A DNA stretch of 64,000 nt from Nocardia gamkensis NBRC 108242 (GCF_001612985.1 NZ_BDBM01000031.1:44484-108483); one strand, 5' to 3'; shown: positions 1-8,951, counted from the first letter of the stretch. The notes: a model not told the origin generated them from the sequence alone. Numbers and translations: made by a program.

Positions 1-651
1 CAGAGTTTGCCTCGGCAGGCAATCGGAGACGGCGATCGTGGCGGGGAACCGCGCTGGATCGAGCTGGCGATAAAGCGTGGTGATTGCCGCGGGGTTGATG
101 TTGGCTTCGGTGTCGTGGCCTTGGAGCTGTGCGGCGAAGCCGGCGACATAGCGGGCAAGGGTGGCGTAGACGAGTGCCGCGGACTCCGGGGGAAACCCGT
201 TGGCGAGCAGTGTGGCCAGGACTCGCTCGCGCAACACGAGCGAATTGGGTCCGATCGGCACCTGCTCGATGAGCAGGGGCGCGATCCCACGATGACGGTG
301 CAGGACCGTGAAGATGGCCTCCGCGGCGGTGACGCACGCGCGCTGCCAGTCGCCGGCGGGTGTGTCGTCGATTTCGATCTCGCCGAGGACCGAGTCGACC
401 ACGTGGGCGATGAGTTCGGCACGATTGGCGACCGCTCGGTAGAGCACGGCGGTGCCCGTTTCGAGACGTTGCGCGAGCGTTCGCATCGACAGCGCGTCGG
501 CGCCTTCCTCGTCGATGATGCGCAGCGCGGTCGTCACGATCCGCTCGAACGGGACCCGCGGACGGCCGGGGGAGCGGCGAGCCGGGGTCTCGACGGCGTC
601 TGAATCGGCAGTGGTCACACTCGCATTGTTGCGCATCGAAAAGTTGGACAT
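1..651 (-). CDS. TetR/AcrR family transcriptional regulator (3' end outside window)
   Basis: Reading leftward from ATG 651 the frame stays open for 217 codons to the window edge, so the carboxyl end is missing. After a 30-residue Arg/Pro-rich leader comes a TetR helix-turn-helix: a helix with RIVTTALRIIDEEG, then LSMRTLAQRLETGTAVLYRAV, then NRAELIAHVVD. The rest looks like an all-helical TetR ligand domain. The gene diverges from the hydrolase/monooxygenase operon at 729, and an inverted repeat lies between the two starts. The likely role, by inference, is a ligand-responsive repressor of that operon and of itself. The ligand cannot be told; the neighbours suggest an aromatic or lipophilic compound. 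Confidence 0.85.
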   Translation of the reverse strand, partial: MSNFSMRNNASVTTADSDAVETPARRSPGRPRVPFERIVTTALRIIDEEGADALSMRTLAQRLETGTAVLYRAVANRAELIAHVVDSVLGEIEIDDTPAGDWQRACVTAAEAIFTVLHRHRGIAPLLIEQVPIGPNSLVLRERVLATLLANGFPPESAALVYATLARYVAGFAAQLQGHDTEANINPAAITTLYRQLDPARFPATIAVSDCLPRQTL

Positions 652-676
652 ATGACCATCATGTATCGGTCACGAT

Positions 677-716
677 GTTGCCGATATCGCTTGACCTGTG
701 CGCATATATCGGCAAC
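677..716. promoter_or_regulatory. Inverted repeat, candidate TetR operator between divergent genes
   Basis: Perfect 11-nt arms, GTTGCCGATAT at 677-687 and ATATCGGCAAC at 706-716, are separated by 18 nt. They lie between the TetR start (651) and the hydrolase start (729). A TTGACC at 691-696 inside the spacer could be a -35 element for the rightward operon, though I see no good -10 at standard spacing. Position and symmetry suit the binding site of the divergent TetR. An ATG at 675 in frame with the hydrolase would place this repeat inside the gene, which is a reason to prefer 729. Confidence 0.6.
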
Positions 717-728
717 ACTGTCACCATT

Positions 729-1580
729 ATGAGTAGACGAGCAGCCGCCGATGACTACATCGACTCTGATTCGCGCTTCGCGATCGTCGAGGGCCGTAAC
801 CTCCACTACAAGCGGGCCGGGACGGGGCCGTCCGTGTGCCTTCTGCATGGCAGTGGCTCCTCGCTGCACTGCTTCGACCAGGTGGCCGCCGCGCTGTCGT
901 CGTCGTTCGATGTGATTCGCCCGGACCTGCCCGGCTTCGGGCTCACGGGTCCGCGCGCCGACCGGGACTACCGGATACAAACCTTCGCCGAGACGGTCGC
1001 CGCCTTCTTGGACGCCATCGCAGTCTCCAAGGCTTCGCTGGTCGGCAATTCCCTCGGCGGCAATATCGCCTGGAACTTCGCGCTGGATTACCCGCAGCGG
1101 GTGGACCGGCTGGTGTTGATCAATGCCACCGGTTACCCGGGCAAGTCGTTGCCGTTGGCGCTGTGGCTGGCGCGTAACCCCGCCTGTCGCGTGTTGATGC
1201 GCAAATTGTCGTCTCGATCGGCCACCGAACGCAATCTGCGATCGGCGGTGGGGTCGCGCAAGTCGGTGGTGGATGACGCGATGGTCGACCGGGTGCACGC
1301 GATGCTGACCCGGCCCGGCAACCAAGAGGCGTTCATCGACTTCGCCAACACCGAACAGATCGACCGCACCGCCGAGATTCCGGCCATCGAAGCGTCCACG
1401 CTGGTGCTGCGCAGCGCATCCGTCGACGGACAGTATTTCAGTCGCGATATCGCAGGCAGCGTCGAACGGATTCACCCCAGCGGCGGCCACCTGCTGCCCG
1501 ACGAAGATCCGGACTGGGTGACCAGCGCGTTATTGAACTTCTTGACTGCCGAGGCGGACTCGTCGACGGAGGGACAGTGA
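729..1580 (+). CDS. Alpha/beta hydrolase
   Basis: 283 residues with the alpha/beta-hydrolase fold: oxyanion HGSG near residue 40, nucleophile elbow GNSLGG near 107, an acid in the late strand, and a carboxyl-terminal histidine in SGGHLLP near 261. Such enzymes hydrolyse esters or C-C bonds, for example ring-cleavage products; the substrate is unknown. ATG 729 is chosen over the in-frame ATG 675 because the latter would run through the inverted repeat. First gene of an operon with the next two; its TGA (1578-1580) overlaps the next ATG. Probably controlled by the divergent TetR. Confidence 0.85.
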   Translation: MSRRAAADDYIDSDSRFAIVEGRNLHYKRAGTGPSVCLLHGSGSSLHCFDQVAAALSSSFDVIRPDLPGFGLTGPRADRDYRIQTFAETVAAFLDAIAVSKASLVGNSLGGNIAWNFALDYPQRVDRLVLINATGYPGKSLPLALWLARNPACRVLMRKLSSRSATERNLRSAVGSRKSVVDDAMVDRVHAMLTRPGNQEAFIDFANTEQIDRTAEIPAIEASTLVLRSASVDGQYFSRDIAGSVERIHPSGGHLLPDEDPDWVTSALLNFLTAEADSSTEGQ

Positions 1581-2071
1581 TGAAGTACTTCGTGGTGCCC
1601 GGCGAGTCCCGCCACTTGGACCAGGCCACACGTGCCGAGTTACGTGGTGACTTCATCGAATGCGGTGATGGGATCACGCATTACGAGATGGCCGGGCCCG
1701 AGGGCGGCGAGGTCGTCGTATTCGCGGGCAGTCTGACCACCCCGCTGTTCTACTGGGATCAACTCGTCGGCGAGCTGCATTCGCGCGGATTCCGTACCGT
1801 TACCTTCAGTGCCTACGGACGTGGCTATTCCGATCGTGTGGCGGCTGCCTACGATGAGGCCCTGTTCGTGCGGCAAATCGCTGAGCTGACCCAGCGGCTG
1901 GATCTGGCCGAGCCTTTCCACCTCGTCGGAGCTTCGATGGGTGCATTGGTGGCTATGGCTTTCCACATTGTTTCGCCTTGCGGGCACATGGTGCCCTACG
2001 AGGAGCCCGCCCGGACGAGTCTGCTGTTCACCGCGTTTGTCGATACTGCCAGAAAAGAGTCGTCACGATGA
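1580..2071 (+). CDS. Alpha/beta hydrolase with internal in-frame deletion
   Basis: 163 residues from ATG 1580 (a GTG at 1577 is also possible). The amino half is a normal hydrolase: strand/oxyanion region VVVFAGSLT and nucleophile elbow GASMGA near residue 116. After VAMAF the chain jumps directly to HIVSPCGHMVPYEEP, which is the typical carboxyl end carrying the catalytic histidine. About 100-130 residues, holding the cap region and the catalytic acid, appear missing with the frame kept. The product is unlikely to be a normal hydrolase and the gene may be a remnant. It overlaps both neighbours by a few bases, so it may persist for translational coupling. Normal family members have about 260-290 residues. 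Confidence 0.75.
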   Translation: MKYFVVPGESRHLDQATRAELRGDFIECGDGITHYEMAGPEGGEVVVFAGSLTTPLFYWDQLVGELHSRGFRTVTFSAYGRGYSDRVAAAYDEALFVRQIAELTQRLDLAEPFHLVGASMGALVAMAFHIVSPCGHMVPYEEPARTSLLFTAFVDTARKESSR

Positions 2072-3624
2072 AGACCGAACCGACCGACGTTCTCGTCGTC
2101 GGCGCCGGGCCGACCGGCACTGCCCTGGCGATCGATCTGACCCGCCGCGGCCTGGCGGTACGGATAATCGACAAAGCCGCGATGTCCTTCGACGGTTCAC
2201 GCGCCAAGGGAATCCAGCCGCGCAGCCTGGAAGTGCTCGAGGATCTCGGCGTCCTCGACGATATCCGCGCAGGCGGCGCCGAGTACCCCCTGCTGGGCAT
2301 CCATGCGGGTCCGGTGACGATTCCGTGGCACATGGTCTCCCGCAGCGAGCTGACATCCGATGTGCCGCATCCGAATACGTGGTTGATTCCGCAATTCCGC
2401 ACGGATGCCGCGCTGCGCGCCGGATTGCAGCGGCTGGGCGTGACGGTCGAATCGAAACGTGAACTCGTCGGATTCGAGCAACATCGGGATGCGGTCGTTG
2501 CGACGGTCGCCGGCGGCGACGGTGCCGAAGAGATCGGCGCTCGCTACCTTGTCGGCGCCGACGGTGGGGCGAGCACGGTCCGAAAAACGGCGGGCATCGG
2601 TTTCGAGGGCGCGACGGACGAAGCCGATCGGATGATCATCGTCGACGCCGTGGTGGACGGTCTTTCCCGGAACCGCTGGCATGTGTGGCCGCGTCCGGAC
2701 GGCCGGTTCGTCGGCGCGTGCCCGCTGCCGCACTCCGATGTCTTCCAGGTGATGATCCGTCTGCAACCCGGTGAGGAGCCCGCCCTCGACGAGGACAGCC
2801 TGAACGCGCGCATCCGCAAGCACACCGGCGACAAGCGCATCCGCTTGTCGCGCATCGGTTGGACATCGGTATTCCGCCCCAATATTCGCCTGGCGGACCG
2901 GTACCGGGCGGGACGGGTATTCATCGCCGGTGACGCCGCTCATGTCCATCCCCCCGCGGGTGCGCAAGGACTCAATACCGGTTTGCAGGATGCCTACAAC
3001 CTGGGCTGGAAACTCGGCCAGGTGCTCGCCGGCGCACCGGACAGTCTGCTCGACACCTACGAGGCCGAGCGGCAGCCGATCGCGGCCGGAGTCTTGGGCT
3101 TGTCGACCAAGAAATACGAGGGCCTGGCCAAACTCGAGCCGTCTTCGATCAAACGCGGCGACGACGAACGCCAGCTCGGCCTGCGTTACCGCGGCGGCCC
3201 ACTGGTCACGGCCGATGCCGAACAAACCGGAACGCTGCGGGTGGGCGACCGGGCGCCGGACGCGAAACTGCTGAACGCGGCCGGAGGAGCGCAGCGCCTG
3301 TTCGACCTCTTCTCCGGACCGCATTTCACCGCGATCGGCTACCGCCGCGCGGCCGTGAAGGAACTGGCCGCGTTGACGTGGCCGTCGTCGGGCGCGGGAT
3401 TGAAGAAGGTCGCTATCAATGGCGGAGAGCAGGCGGACGCCGATGTCCTGCTCGCCGACATCACCGATTCCTTCGCCCGGATCTACGGTGTAGCCGATTC
3501 CGCACTCCTGTTGATCCGTCCCGACGGCTACATCGGCTCCATCGCCACCACCGACATGGCGCGGGTAACCATGGCGCACGCCGGCGCGATGATCCCAGCC
3601 GTCTCCGATTCGCAGCGCTGCTGA
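2068..3624 (+). CDS. FAD-dependent aromatic monooxygenase (PheA/TfdB/MhpA type)
   Basis: 518 residues. Amino-terminal dinucleotide-binding GAGPTG at residues 12-17, and the FAD-contact motif GDAAHVHPPAGAQGLNTG from about residue 288, typical of class A flavin hydroxylases that hydroxylate phenolic rings using NAD(P)H and O2. The last 130 residues form the thioredoxin-like carboxyl domain usual in phenol- and polyketide-hydroxylase branches. ATG 2068 overlaps the preceding TGA as ATGA. With two hydrolases and a TetR alongside, an aromatic ring oxidation and cleavage role is likely; the substrate is unknown. Confidence 0.9.
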   Translation: MKTEPTDVLVVGAGPTGTALAIDLTRRGLAVRIIDKAAMSFDGSRAKGIQPRSLEVLEDLGVLDDIRAGGAEYPLLGIHAGPVTIPWHMVSRSELTSDVPHPNTWLIPQFRTDAALRAGLQRLGVTVESKRELVGFEQHRDAVVATVAGGDGAEEIGARYLVGADGGASTVRKTAGIGFEGATDEADRMIIVDAVVDGLSRNRWHVWPRPDGRFVGACPLPHSDVFQVMIRLQPGEEPALDEDSLNARIRKHTGDKRIRLSRIGWTSVFRPNIRLADRYRAGRVFIAGDAAHVHPPAGAQGLNTGLQDAYNLGWKLGQVLAGAPDSLLDTYEAERQPIAAGVLGLSTKKYEGLAKLEPSSIKRGDDERQLGLRYRGGPLVTADAEQTGTLRVGDRAPDAKLLNAAGGAQRLFDLFSGPHFTAIGYRRAAVKELAALTWPSSGAGLKKVAINGGEQADADVLLADITDSFARIYGVADSALLLIRPDGYIGSIATTDMARVTMAHAGAMIPAVSDSQRC

Positions 3625-3652
3625 GGGCGTTCACGAGTGTGGAAATGCGCTG

Positions 3653-3865
3653 ATGTGGCATCTGATGGTCGATTTCGGTACCGGTTCACCATTGCATTTC
3701 GTTGCCTCCTACGAGGCGGCTGTGACGTTCGCGCGGGAGGCCATCGAAGGGGGCTGGGCTCGGGCCGTCGCTGTAGATGATCGAGTGGAGCAGAGCTATC
3801 CGGCTATGCCTTGCCAATGCCTGTTCTCACCGCCGAACGGGCAGGATCCGGCGCCCATGTTCTGA
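3653..3865 (+). CDS. Small hypothetical protein
   Basis: 70 residues beginning MWHLMVDFGTG, 28 nt after the monooxygenase stop in the same direction, with a weak GGAA upstream of ATG 3653. The amino half (FVASYEAAVTFAREAI) looks like real coding sequence; the tail is Pro/Cys-containing and less convincing. No family recognised. It may be the last gene of the operon or a chance frame. Confidence 0.35.
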   Translation: MWHLMVDFGTGSPLHFVASYEAAVTFAREAIEGGWARAVAVDDRVEQSYPAMPCQCLFSPPNGQDPAPMF

Positions 3866-4214
3866 AACGCCGGACGGTCCAGCCGGAGTGCGGCGACGAA
3901 GTAGCCCGTCGCCGTGGAGTACTCCGAGTGGGGCTCGACGCGGTTTCACGAAGCTGGTCGTATGGTCCGGAGTACACTGAATTCGCTACAAATTGTCGGC
4001 GGATTTCTGAAACGATCCGCGCGCTCGCACCGGTGGCGGGCAGTGCCCGGCCGCGTTATTGCCGACTGGAACATGACCGGGATATTCGCCCGCCGACGAT
4101 AGCGCCGACTCTCGACTGTCGGCCTGGCTGAATCAACCAGTGTGGCGCCACCCGCTCGGGCGGGGGTTGGAATGTAATCACCGTTTGCCAGTCGGGTGGT
4201 CATGGGACGGCACG
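3866..4214. other. Intergenic stretch, no gene seen
   Basis: About 350 nt between the small protein and the PknD-like kinase. Short frames here have poor codon use and no recognisable domain. It should hold the kinase promoter; a GGGACGG at about 4204-4210 can serve as the kinase ribosome-binding site. Confidence 0.5.
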
Positions 4215-5999
4215 ATGGATGACACGTTACTAGGTAACGGGGACGCCGCTCGGGGGCCTGCGGAGCCGTTCGGACGCTATCGGCTTCTGTCGCTGCTGGG
4301 GCAGGGCGGCATGGGCCAGGTGTGGCGGGCGCACGATTCGCTGACCAACCGGGTGGTGGCGCTCAAGGTGTTGCCCGAGCGCTTCGCGGATGACGAGCAA
4401 CTGCGAGAGCGGTTCCGTCGAGAGTGCCGGGCGGTGGCACAGTTGACCGAGCCGCATGTGATCCCCATCCACGACTTCGGCGATATCGACGGTCGGCTCT
4501 ATTTGAATATGCGCTTGATCGAGGGCACCGACCTGCGCACGGTGATCACCCGCGAAGGGGCCCTGTCGCCGAAGCGGGCAGCGGCGATCACCGCACAGGT
4601 GGCCGGCGCGCTACAGGCGGCCCACGACGCCGGCCTTGTCCACCGCGATGTCAAACCCTCCAACATCCTGCTGGGGGACGACGAGTTCGCCTCCCTGATC
4701 GACTTCGGAATCGCCCACGCCGCCGACGACCGTACGTTGACCACTATCGGCGAGACCATCGGCACCGTCGCCTACATGGCGCCGGAGGAGATCAGCACGG
4801 AGGTCAAGGCCGATGCCCGAGTGGACGTGTACGCGTTGACCTGCGTGCTGTATGAGTGCCTGACCGGCAGGCCGCCGTTTGCGAGCGCATCGGGACCGCA
4901 GGGTGTGATCGCCCATCACCTGCACAGCCCGCCGCCGCGTCCCAGCGCCGATACGCCCGATGTACCGGCTGCGTTCGATGCGGTCATCGCCAGGGGAATG
5001 GCCAAAAACCCCGACGATCGTTACCAGACCGCGCGCGAGCTGGCCGCGGCGGCCCGTGCCGCGGTGGACGATTCCGTGGCCGACACCACCGGGGGCGTGG
5101 CGGCGCGCCATGGGTGGCGAATCGGATTGTCGCCCAAGACCGCTGCGCTGCTCGCCGCCACGGTCGCGGTTACGGTGGTGGCCGTCGTAGCTGTCGTCGC
5201 CGGTGTCCAACGGGGCTCGGGCGGCGGTGGCGACTCGCCCAACTCGGCTCAGACTCCGCTGCCGTTCAGCGGCGTCAGCCTGCCCACCGATGTGGCGGTC
5301 GACACGGCCGGCAACATATATGTCACCGACATGGGCAACGATCGGGTGTTGAAGTTGGCGGCGGGCGCTTCGGCGCCGGCGCCGCTGCCGTTCACCGGCC
5401 TGAATAATCCCCAGGGTGTGGCAGTCGACACGGCTGGCAACGTATACGTGACCGACACGAGTAACGATCGGGTGTTGAGGTTGGGGGCGGGCGCGTCCAC
5501 GCCGGCGCCGCTGCCGTTCACCGGCCTGAAGAACCCCCAAGGTGTGGCCGTCGACGTGGCGGGAGACGTGTACGTCGCCGACTGGGGTAATGATCGGGTG
5601 TTGAGGTTGGGGGCGGGCGCGTCGGCGCCGACGACGCTACCGTTCACGGGGCTGCGAGATCCCCAGGGGGTGGCGGTCGACGCTGCGGGCAACGTCTATG
5701 TCACCGAATTGGGTACCGAGCGGGTGTTGAGGCTGGCGCCGGGCGCATCGGCGCCGACCATGTTGCCATTCATCGGGCTCAAAGATCCCCAGGGTGTGGC
5801 CGTGGATGGGGCGGGGGACCTGTACGTCGTCGACTGGGGCAACAAATGGGTGGTGAGGTTGGGGGCGGGCGCGTCGACGCCGACGCCGCTGCCGTTCGCC
5901 GGCCTGAAGAATCCCCAGGGGGTGGCGGTCGACGCTGCGGGCAACGTCTACGTCACCGACCTGGGCCCCGATCCGGTGGTGAAATTCCCGGTCGGCTGA
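4215..5999 (+). CDS. pknD: PknD-like transmembrane Ser/Thr kinase with six-bladed NHL propeller
   Basis: 594 residues. Kinase domain from about 20 to 280 with glycine loop GQGGMG, VALK lysine near 51, HRD at 143-145, DFG at 163-165 and APE at 189-191. A single membrane helix spans about 309-331, followed by a Gly-rich linker. The outside domain (about 347-594) has six blades of about 41 residues marked by repeats of NPQGVAVD and GNVYVTD, as in the M. tuberculosis PknD sensor. The kinase thus faces the cytoplasm and the NHL propeller the cell wall. ATG 4215 follows GGGACGG; the frame is open further upstream but without kinase homology. It is convergent with the amidohydrolase remnant. The symbol reflects architecture, not proven orthology. 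Confidence 0.9.
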   Translation: MDDTLLGNGDAARGPAEPFGRYRLLSLLGQGGMGQVWRAHDSLTNRVVALKVLPERFADDEQLRERFRRECRAVAQLTEPHVIPIHDFGDIDGRLYLNMRLIEGTDLRTVITREGALSPKRAAAITAQVAGALQAAHDAGLVHRDVKPSNILLGDDEFASLIDFGIAHAADDRTLTTIGETIGTVAYMAPEEISTEVKADARVDVYALTCVLYECLTGRPPFASASGPQGVIAHHLHSPPPRPSADTPDVPAAFDAVIARGMAKNPDDRYQTARELAAAARAAVDDSVADTTGGVAARHGWRIGLSPKTAALLAATVAVTVVAVVAVVAGVQRGSGGGGDSPNSAQTPLPFSGVSLPTDVAVDTAGNIYVTDMGNDRVLKLAAGASAPAPLPFTGLNNPQGVAVDTAGNVYVTDTSNDRVLRLGAGASTPAPLPFTGLKNPQGVAVDVAGDVYVADWGNDRVLRLGAGASAPTTLPFTGLRDPQGVAVDAAGNVYVTELGTERVLRLAPGASAPTMLPFIGLKDPQGVAVDGAGDLYVVDWGNKWVVRLGAGASTPTPLPFAGLKNPQGVAVDAAGNVYVTDLGPDPVVKFPVG

Positions 6000-6112
6000 T
6001 TCGGGGGATACGGAGATCCTGTATGCGGGCGTCGCATGGATCGATTGCTCGACGAGTCATCCGCCTGCCCGGCCCACCGGCCGGACCCAGGCCGATCATG
6101 GCACGTCGAATG

Positions 6113-6832
6113 TCATGACAGGTATCGGCATCCCGTGAAGAGGATGTCGGTGGCTCGGGAGCGACTGATGAGCCCGGTGGCCGAACGTTCGAGTTGTTGC
6201 AGCACTTGTTCGATGTCCACGCCGAGTAGTCGGCCCTCGCGTTTGACGATGCGCCCGTCGACGATCACGGTGTCGACGTTGCTGGTGTCCATGTGCTGGA
6301 CGACGGCGCCCGCCGCGTGATCGACCGGTCCGGCGTCGAGTGTGCGGGTGTCGAGTGTGATGACGTCGGCACGCTTGCCCGGAGTGAGGGACCCGACCAG
6401 ATGGTCGAGGTGCGCGCCTCCGGCTCCGCCGAGCGTTGCCATTCGGAGTGTGTCTCGCACCGTGATCGGCTGAACCTCGGGTGAGTTGCTCTGTATCGCC
6501 GCGTGGATGCGGCTGCGCTGCCAATGGAAGGCCGCACGCATCTGGGAGAAGAAGTCGACAGGCGCGATGCCCACTGTGTCCGTGCCGAAACTCGTCGAAA
6601 TGCCGTGCTCCAGAGCAGTTTGCAAGGCCGGCTGGCCCATGGCGAGCGATTGCTCCGCGCTGGTGGAGACCGATACCCTGCCGCCGGTTCGTTCGATGGC
6701 TCGCCATGCGGGGTCCTCGATACCGAGGCAGTGGATGTAGGTGATCCAGGGACCGAGCAGCCCCTCCTTTTCGAACTGCTCGAGCACATGCCCCCAGCGC
6801 CCTGGCGACCGACCGCGTGCCCTCGCCGCGGA
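6113..6832 (-). pseudogene. Amidohydrolase (deaminase-like), amino-terminal half missing
   Basis: The leftward frame, open from about 6832 (first possible start GTG 6787), gives the carboxyl half of a TrzN/ATZ/guanine-deaminase-type amidohydrolase: GLLGPWITYIHC with a metal-site histidine, then SFGTDTVG with the strand-8 aspartate, then GSLTPGKRADVITLD and the terminal beta domain. The first 200 or so residues with the HxH metal motif are absent, so hydrolysis is not expected. Upstream the frame runs into an alcohol dehydrogenase fragment rather than its own amino end. Family members have about 450 residues. Probably a decayed remnant. Confidence 0.7.
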
Positions 6833-7075
6833 CTGTATGGATCGTAATCCCGTTCATGTAGGAACCGGACAGGCAGTTGACGCATCGCATACAGCCCCGA
6901 TGTGCCTCGGTGACAACGCGATCGCCCACCGAGAACTCGTCGACGGCGCTGCCGACCGCGGCAACGACACCCGCGTACTCGTGGCCGGGAACGAACAGCT
7001 CGTCGATGATGCGGCCAGGAGCACCAGCGGGCTTGGTGAACGCGGCACCGACTTCGTTTCGGCGGTCATAGCTTA
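6833..7075 (-). pseudogene. Zinc alcohol dehydrogenase fragment
   Basis: Reading leftward from about 7075, one frame gives GHEYAGVVAAVGSAVDEF, then SVGDRVVTEAHRGC and CVNCLSG. This is the GroES-like region of medium-chain zinc dehydrogenases with the GHE catalytic-zinc motif and part of the structural-zinc cysteine cluster. There is no start codon in frame, and both the first 40-50 residues and the whole nucleotide-binding domain are gone. It abuts the MerR stop on one side and the amidohydrolase remnant on the other. Not functional. Confidence 0.65.
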
Positions 7076-7833
7076 CGTTGGAGCTTGGTCCAGCCGGTCC
7101 AGCCTCGCTTCGTCAGCAGTTCGATGAGTCGGCGGGCCGGCGGTGCGTTGTCGAACGCCAGCGTGTCCAGCAGCTCGACCAGCGATGGCTCGAGTTCGAC
7201 GTCGTCGACATACCATTCGCCCCGCTCGTCGGCCATCTGCGTGATGTATGCGGCCATCTTGTCGGCCAGCACGACCAGCTTCGGGTCGTCGCCGGTCCGG
7301 TCGAGTGCCTGGCTCAGGGTGAGATAGAACTCGACTAGTTGTTGGTCGCCGATCTGCTCTCGCTTACGCGTCATCCATTCGGGGACTCGTTCGGGTGAGT
7401 GCGCGGCCAGTAGGATCCAGCCGTCGCGTTCGACCTGGACAATCCGCTCATCGACCCCCAGCGCTCGAAGTCGGTCGAGAAACTCGACGACTTCTGATGG
7501 CAGTGCCAGGTTGCCTCCAGCGGCGAGGTGGGCGATCCGCTCACGGTGCCGCTGTCGCTCACGGATCTCCGCCCGCAGCCGCTCGTCGATGTCCGCGACC
7601 GCCGCGGCGAGCTCCTGTTCGTTGGCCCGGAGTAGTTCTCGCACGCGTGCCAGTGGAACCCCGGCCTCGGCGAGGGTCCGGATCTTGATCAGTTCGACCA
7701 CATCTCCAGCGTCGTATCTCCGATAACCGGAGTGGTCGCGCTCTGGCTCCGGCAGCAGCCCCTTGGCGTGATAGTGCCGTACTGCGCGCACTGTCACGCC
7801 GGCATGAGAGGCCAGCTCGCCGATGGTCAGCAT
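7066..7833 (-). CDS. MerR family transcriptional regulator
   Basis: 255 residues from ATG 7833 (ATG 7854 in frame is the alternative). It begins MLTIGELASHAGVTVRAVRHYH, the classic MerR winged helix, followed by GYRRYDAGDVVELI and the long coiled helix. The remaining 170 residues form a helical effector domain without obvious metal-binding cysteines, so it is more likely a drug or small-molecule MerR than a metal sensor. It lies 25 nt downstream of the alpha/beta hydrolase in the same direction and is probably co-transcribed with it. Confidence 0.88.
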   Translation of the reverse strand: MLTIGELASHAGVTVRAVRHYHAKGLLPEPERDHSGYRRYDAGDVVELIKIRTLAEAGVPLARVRELLRANEQELAAAVADIDERLRAEIRERQRHRERIAHLAAGGNLALPSEVVEFLDRLRALGVDERIVQVERDGWILLAAHSPERVPEWMTRKREQIGDQQLVEFYLTLSQALDRTGDDPKLVVLADKMAAYITQMADERGEWYVDDVELEPSLVELLDTLAFDNAPPARRLIELLTKRGWTGWTKLQRKL

Positions 7834-7858
7834 CAGACCGGTGTGCCTGGACATGAGG

Positions 7859-8689
7859 TTACGAAGCGGTCTGGCTTGCTGGAGCTTGTGTGCGCCGGAT
7901 GATCTGGGCGATGTCCGGGGCATGGGTGATGACCAGGCGGTGATCGGCGTCGAGCCAGGACGTGGAGATGTCCGGCCGCTCGCGGACGAGCCGTTCGATG
8001 CCGGCGCGCCAGTTCCCGTTGCGCCGAGTTGCGCGCGCTTCGCCGCTGTCGCCGGCCATCGAGGCCGACATGATCATGCTGATCGGACGATCGATCTTCC
8101 GGTAACTGTCGAGGATTGCGGAGCGCATCGCATCCACCTCTACATTCAGGTCGAGGATTTCCTGTGCGGTGAGCACTACCTGACGTGCGGTGCCGTTGGC
8201 GCGCTGGACCTCTTGCCGCAGTTTTTCCGCCATCGCCGTGAATTCCGGCAGGTCTGCCTCGGTGATGAATGGTTCGGGCACCGGGTTCGCCCCGTCGATG
8301 AGGACGAGTCCGGCGACGGTGTCATCATGCTCGGCGGCGTAGTGCACGATCAGGTCCGCGCCCAGCGAGTGGCCCACGAGCACGGGCGCCGAAGGCAGGC
8401 CGAGACGCCCGAGTTCCGCCATCACGGTGATGAAGTCGCCCAGGAATGCTTCGAAGGTGTACCGGTCGGCGGCCGATGCGAGGCCGTGGCCCCGGAGGTC
8501 GAAGGTCACTACATCGTGGTCGTACCGCAGCAGTGTGGCCAGCTCGTGCAGATCGTCCTGTGTCGACAGCAGTCCGGGACACAGGACCAGCGGTCGTCCC
8601 CGGCCTCCGCGAGATACCGGGATCGTGACACCGTCGTGGTAAACCGTGAAGTGCTGCATTACCTCAGATTCCGCTGGCATGCCGATCAT
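7859..8689 (-). CDS. Alpha/beta hydrolase
   Basis: 276 residues from ATG 8689; starts at 8713 (TTG after GGAGG), 8680 or 8659 are also possible. Oxyanion region LCPGLLST, nucleophile elbow GHSLGA near residue 110, acid region DGANP, and a carboxyl histidine in DADHRLV. Lipase/peroxidase-type cytoplasmic hydrolase of unknown substrate. First gene of a two-gene unit with the MerR regulator. Its 5' side faces the second kinase across about 260 nt. Confidence 0.85.
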   Translation of the reverse strand: MIGMPAESEVMQHFTVYHDGVTIPVSRGGRGRPLVLCPGLLSTQDDLHELATLLRYDHDVVTFDLRGHGLASAADRYTFEAFLGDFITVMAELGRLGLPSAPVLVGHSLGADLIVHYAAEHDDTVAGLVLIDGANPVPEPFITEADLPEFTAMAEKLRQEVQRANGTARQVVLTAQEILDLNVEVDAMRSAILDSYRKIDRPISMIMSASMAGDSGEARATRRNGNWRAGIERLVRERPDISTSWLDADHRLVITHAPDIAQIIRRTQAPASQTAS

Positions 8690-8937
8690 GATGCGGGGTT
8701 GCCCCTGCGTCAAAGTCAACCTCCGGCCGACGCATTCTCCTCACACGGCAACCAACCACCAGGTCGTGAACAGCCGGCACGATGATCAAACCTGCGCTGC
8801 GTCGTCGTGGCGGGGGTCGTCGGAGAGCGTCCAGTGTGGTGGCTGTCTTGACCGGCCGAGTGTTCGACCCGTGTGACCGGTCCGCAGAGTTTCCGGCGAA
8901 CTCGGGATACGGTGTGATCGACTCACCATCGCGTATC

Positions 8938-8942
8938 GGAGG
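8938..8942 (+). promoter_or_regulatory. Shine-Dalgarno GGAGG deciding a TTG start
   Basis: GGAGG ends 9 nt before TTG 8952. No ATG or GTG in the right place fits the kinase amino terminus better, so this site supports TTG as the start. Confidence 0.6.
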
Positions 8943-8951
8943 TATCGAACG

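Noticed and set aside
615..1490. Long leftward open frame opposite the first hydrolase
   Set aside because: Antisense frame of a G/C-rich gene; Arg/His/Gln-rich, no domain, and the opposite strand encodes a clear hydrolase.
5260..5999. Tandem repeat in the PknD-like gene
   Set aside because: Explained by the six NHL propeller blades.
6000..6112. GGCC-rich hairpin as a terminator between convergent genes
   Set aside because: The stem is only 4 bp with no T-run; too weak to call.
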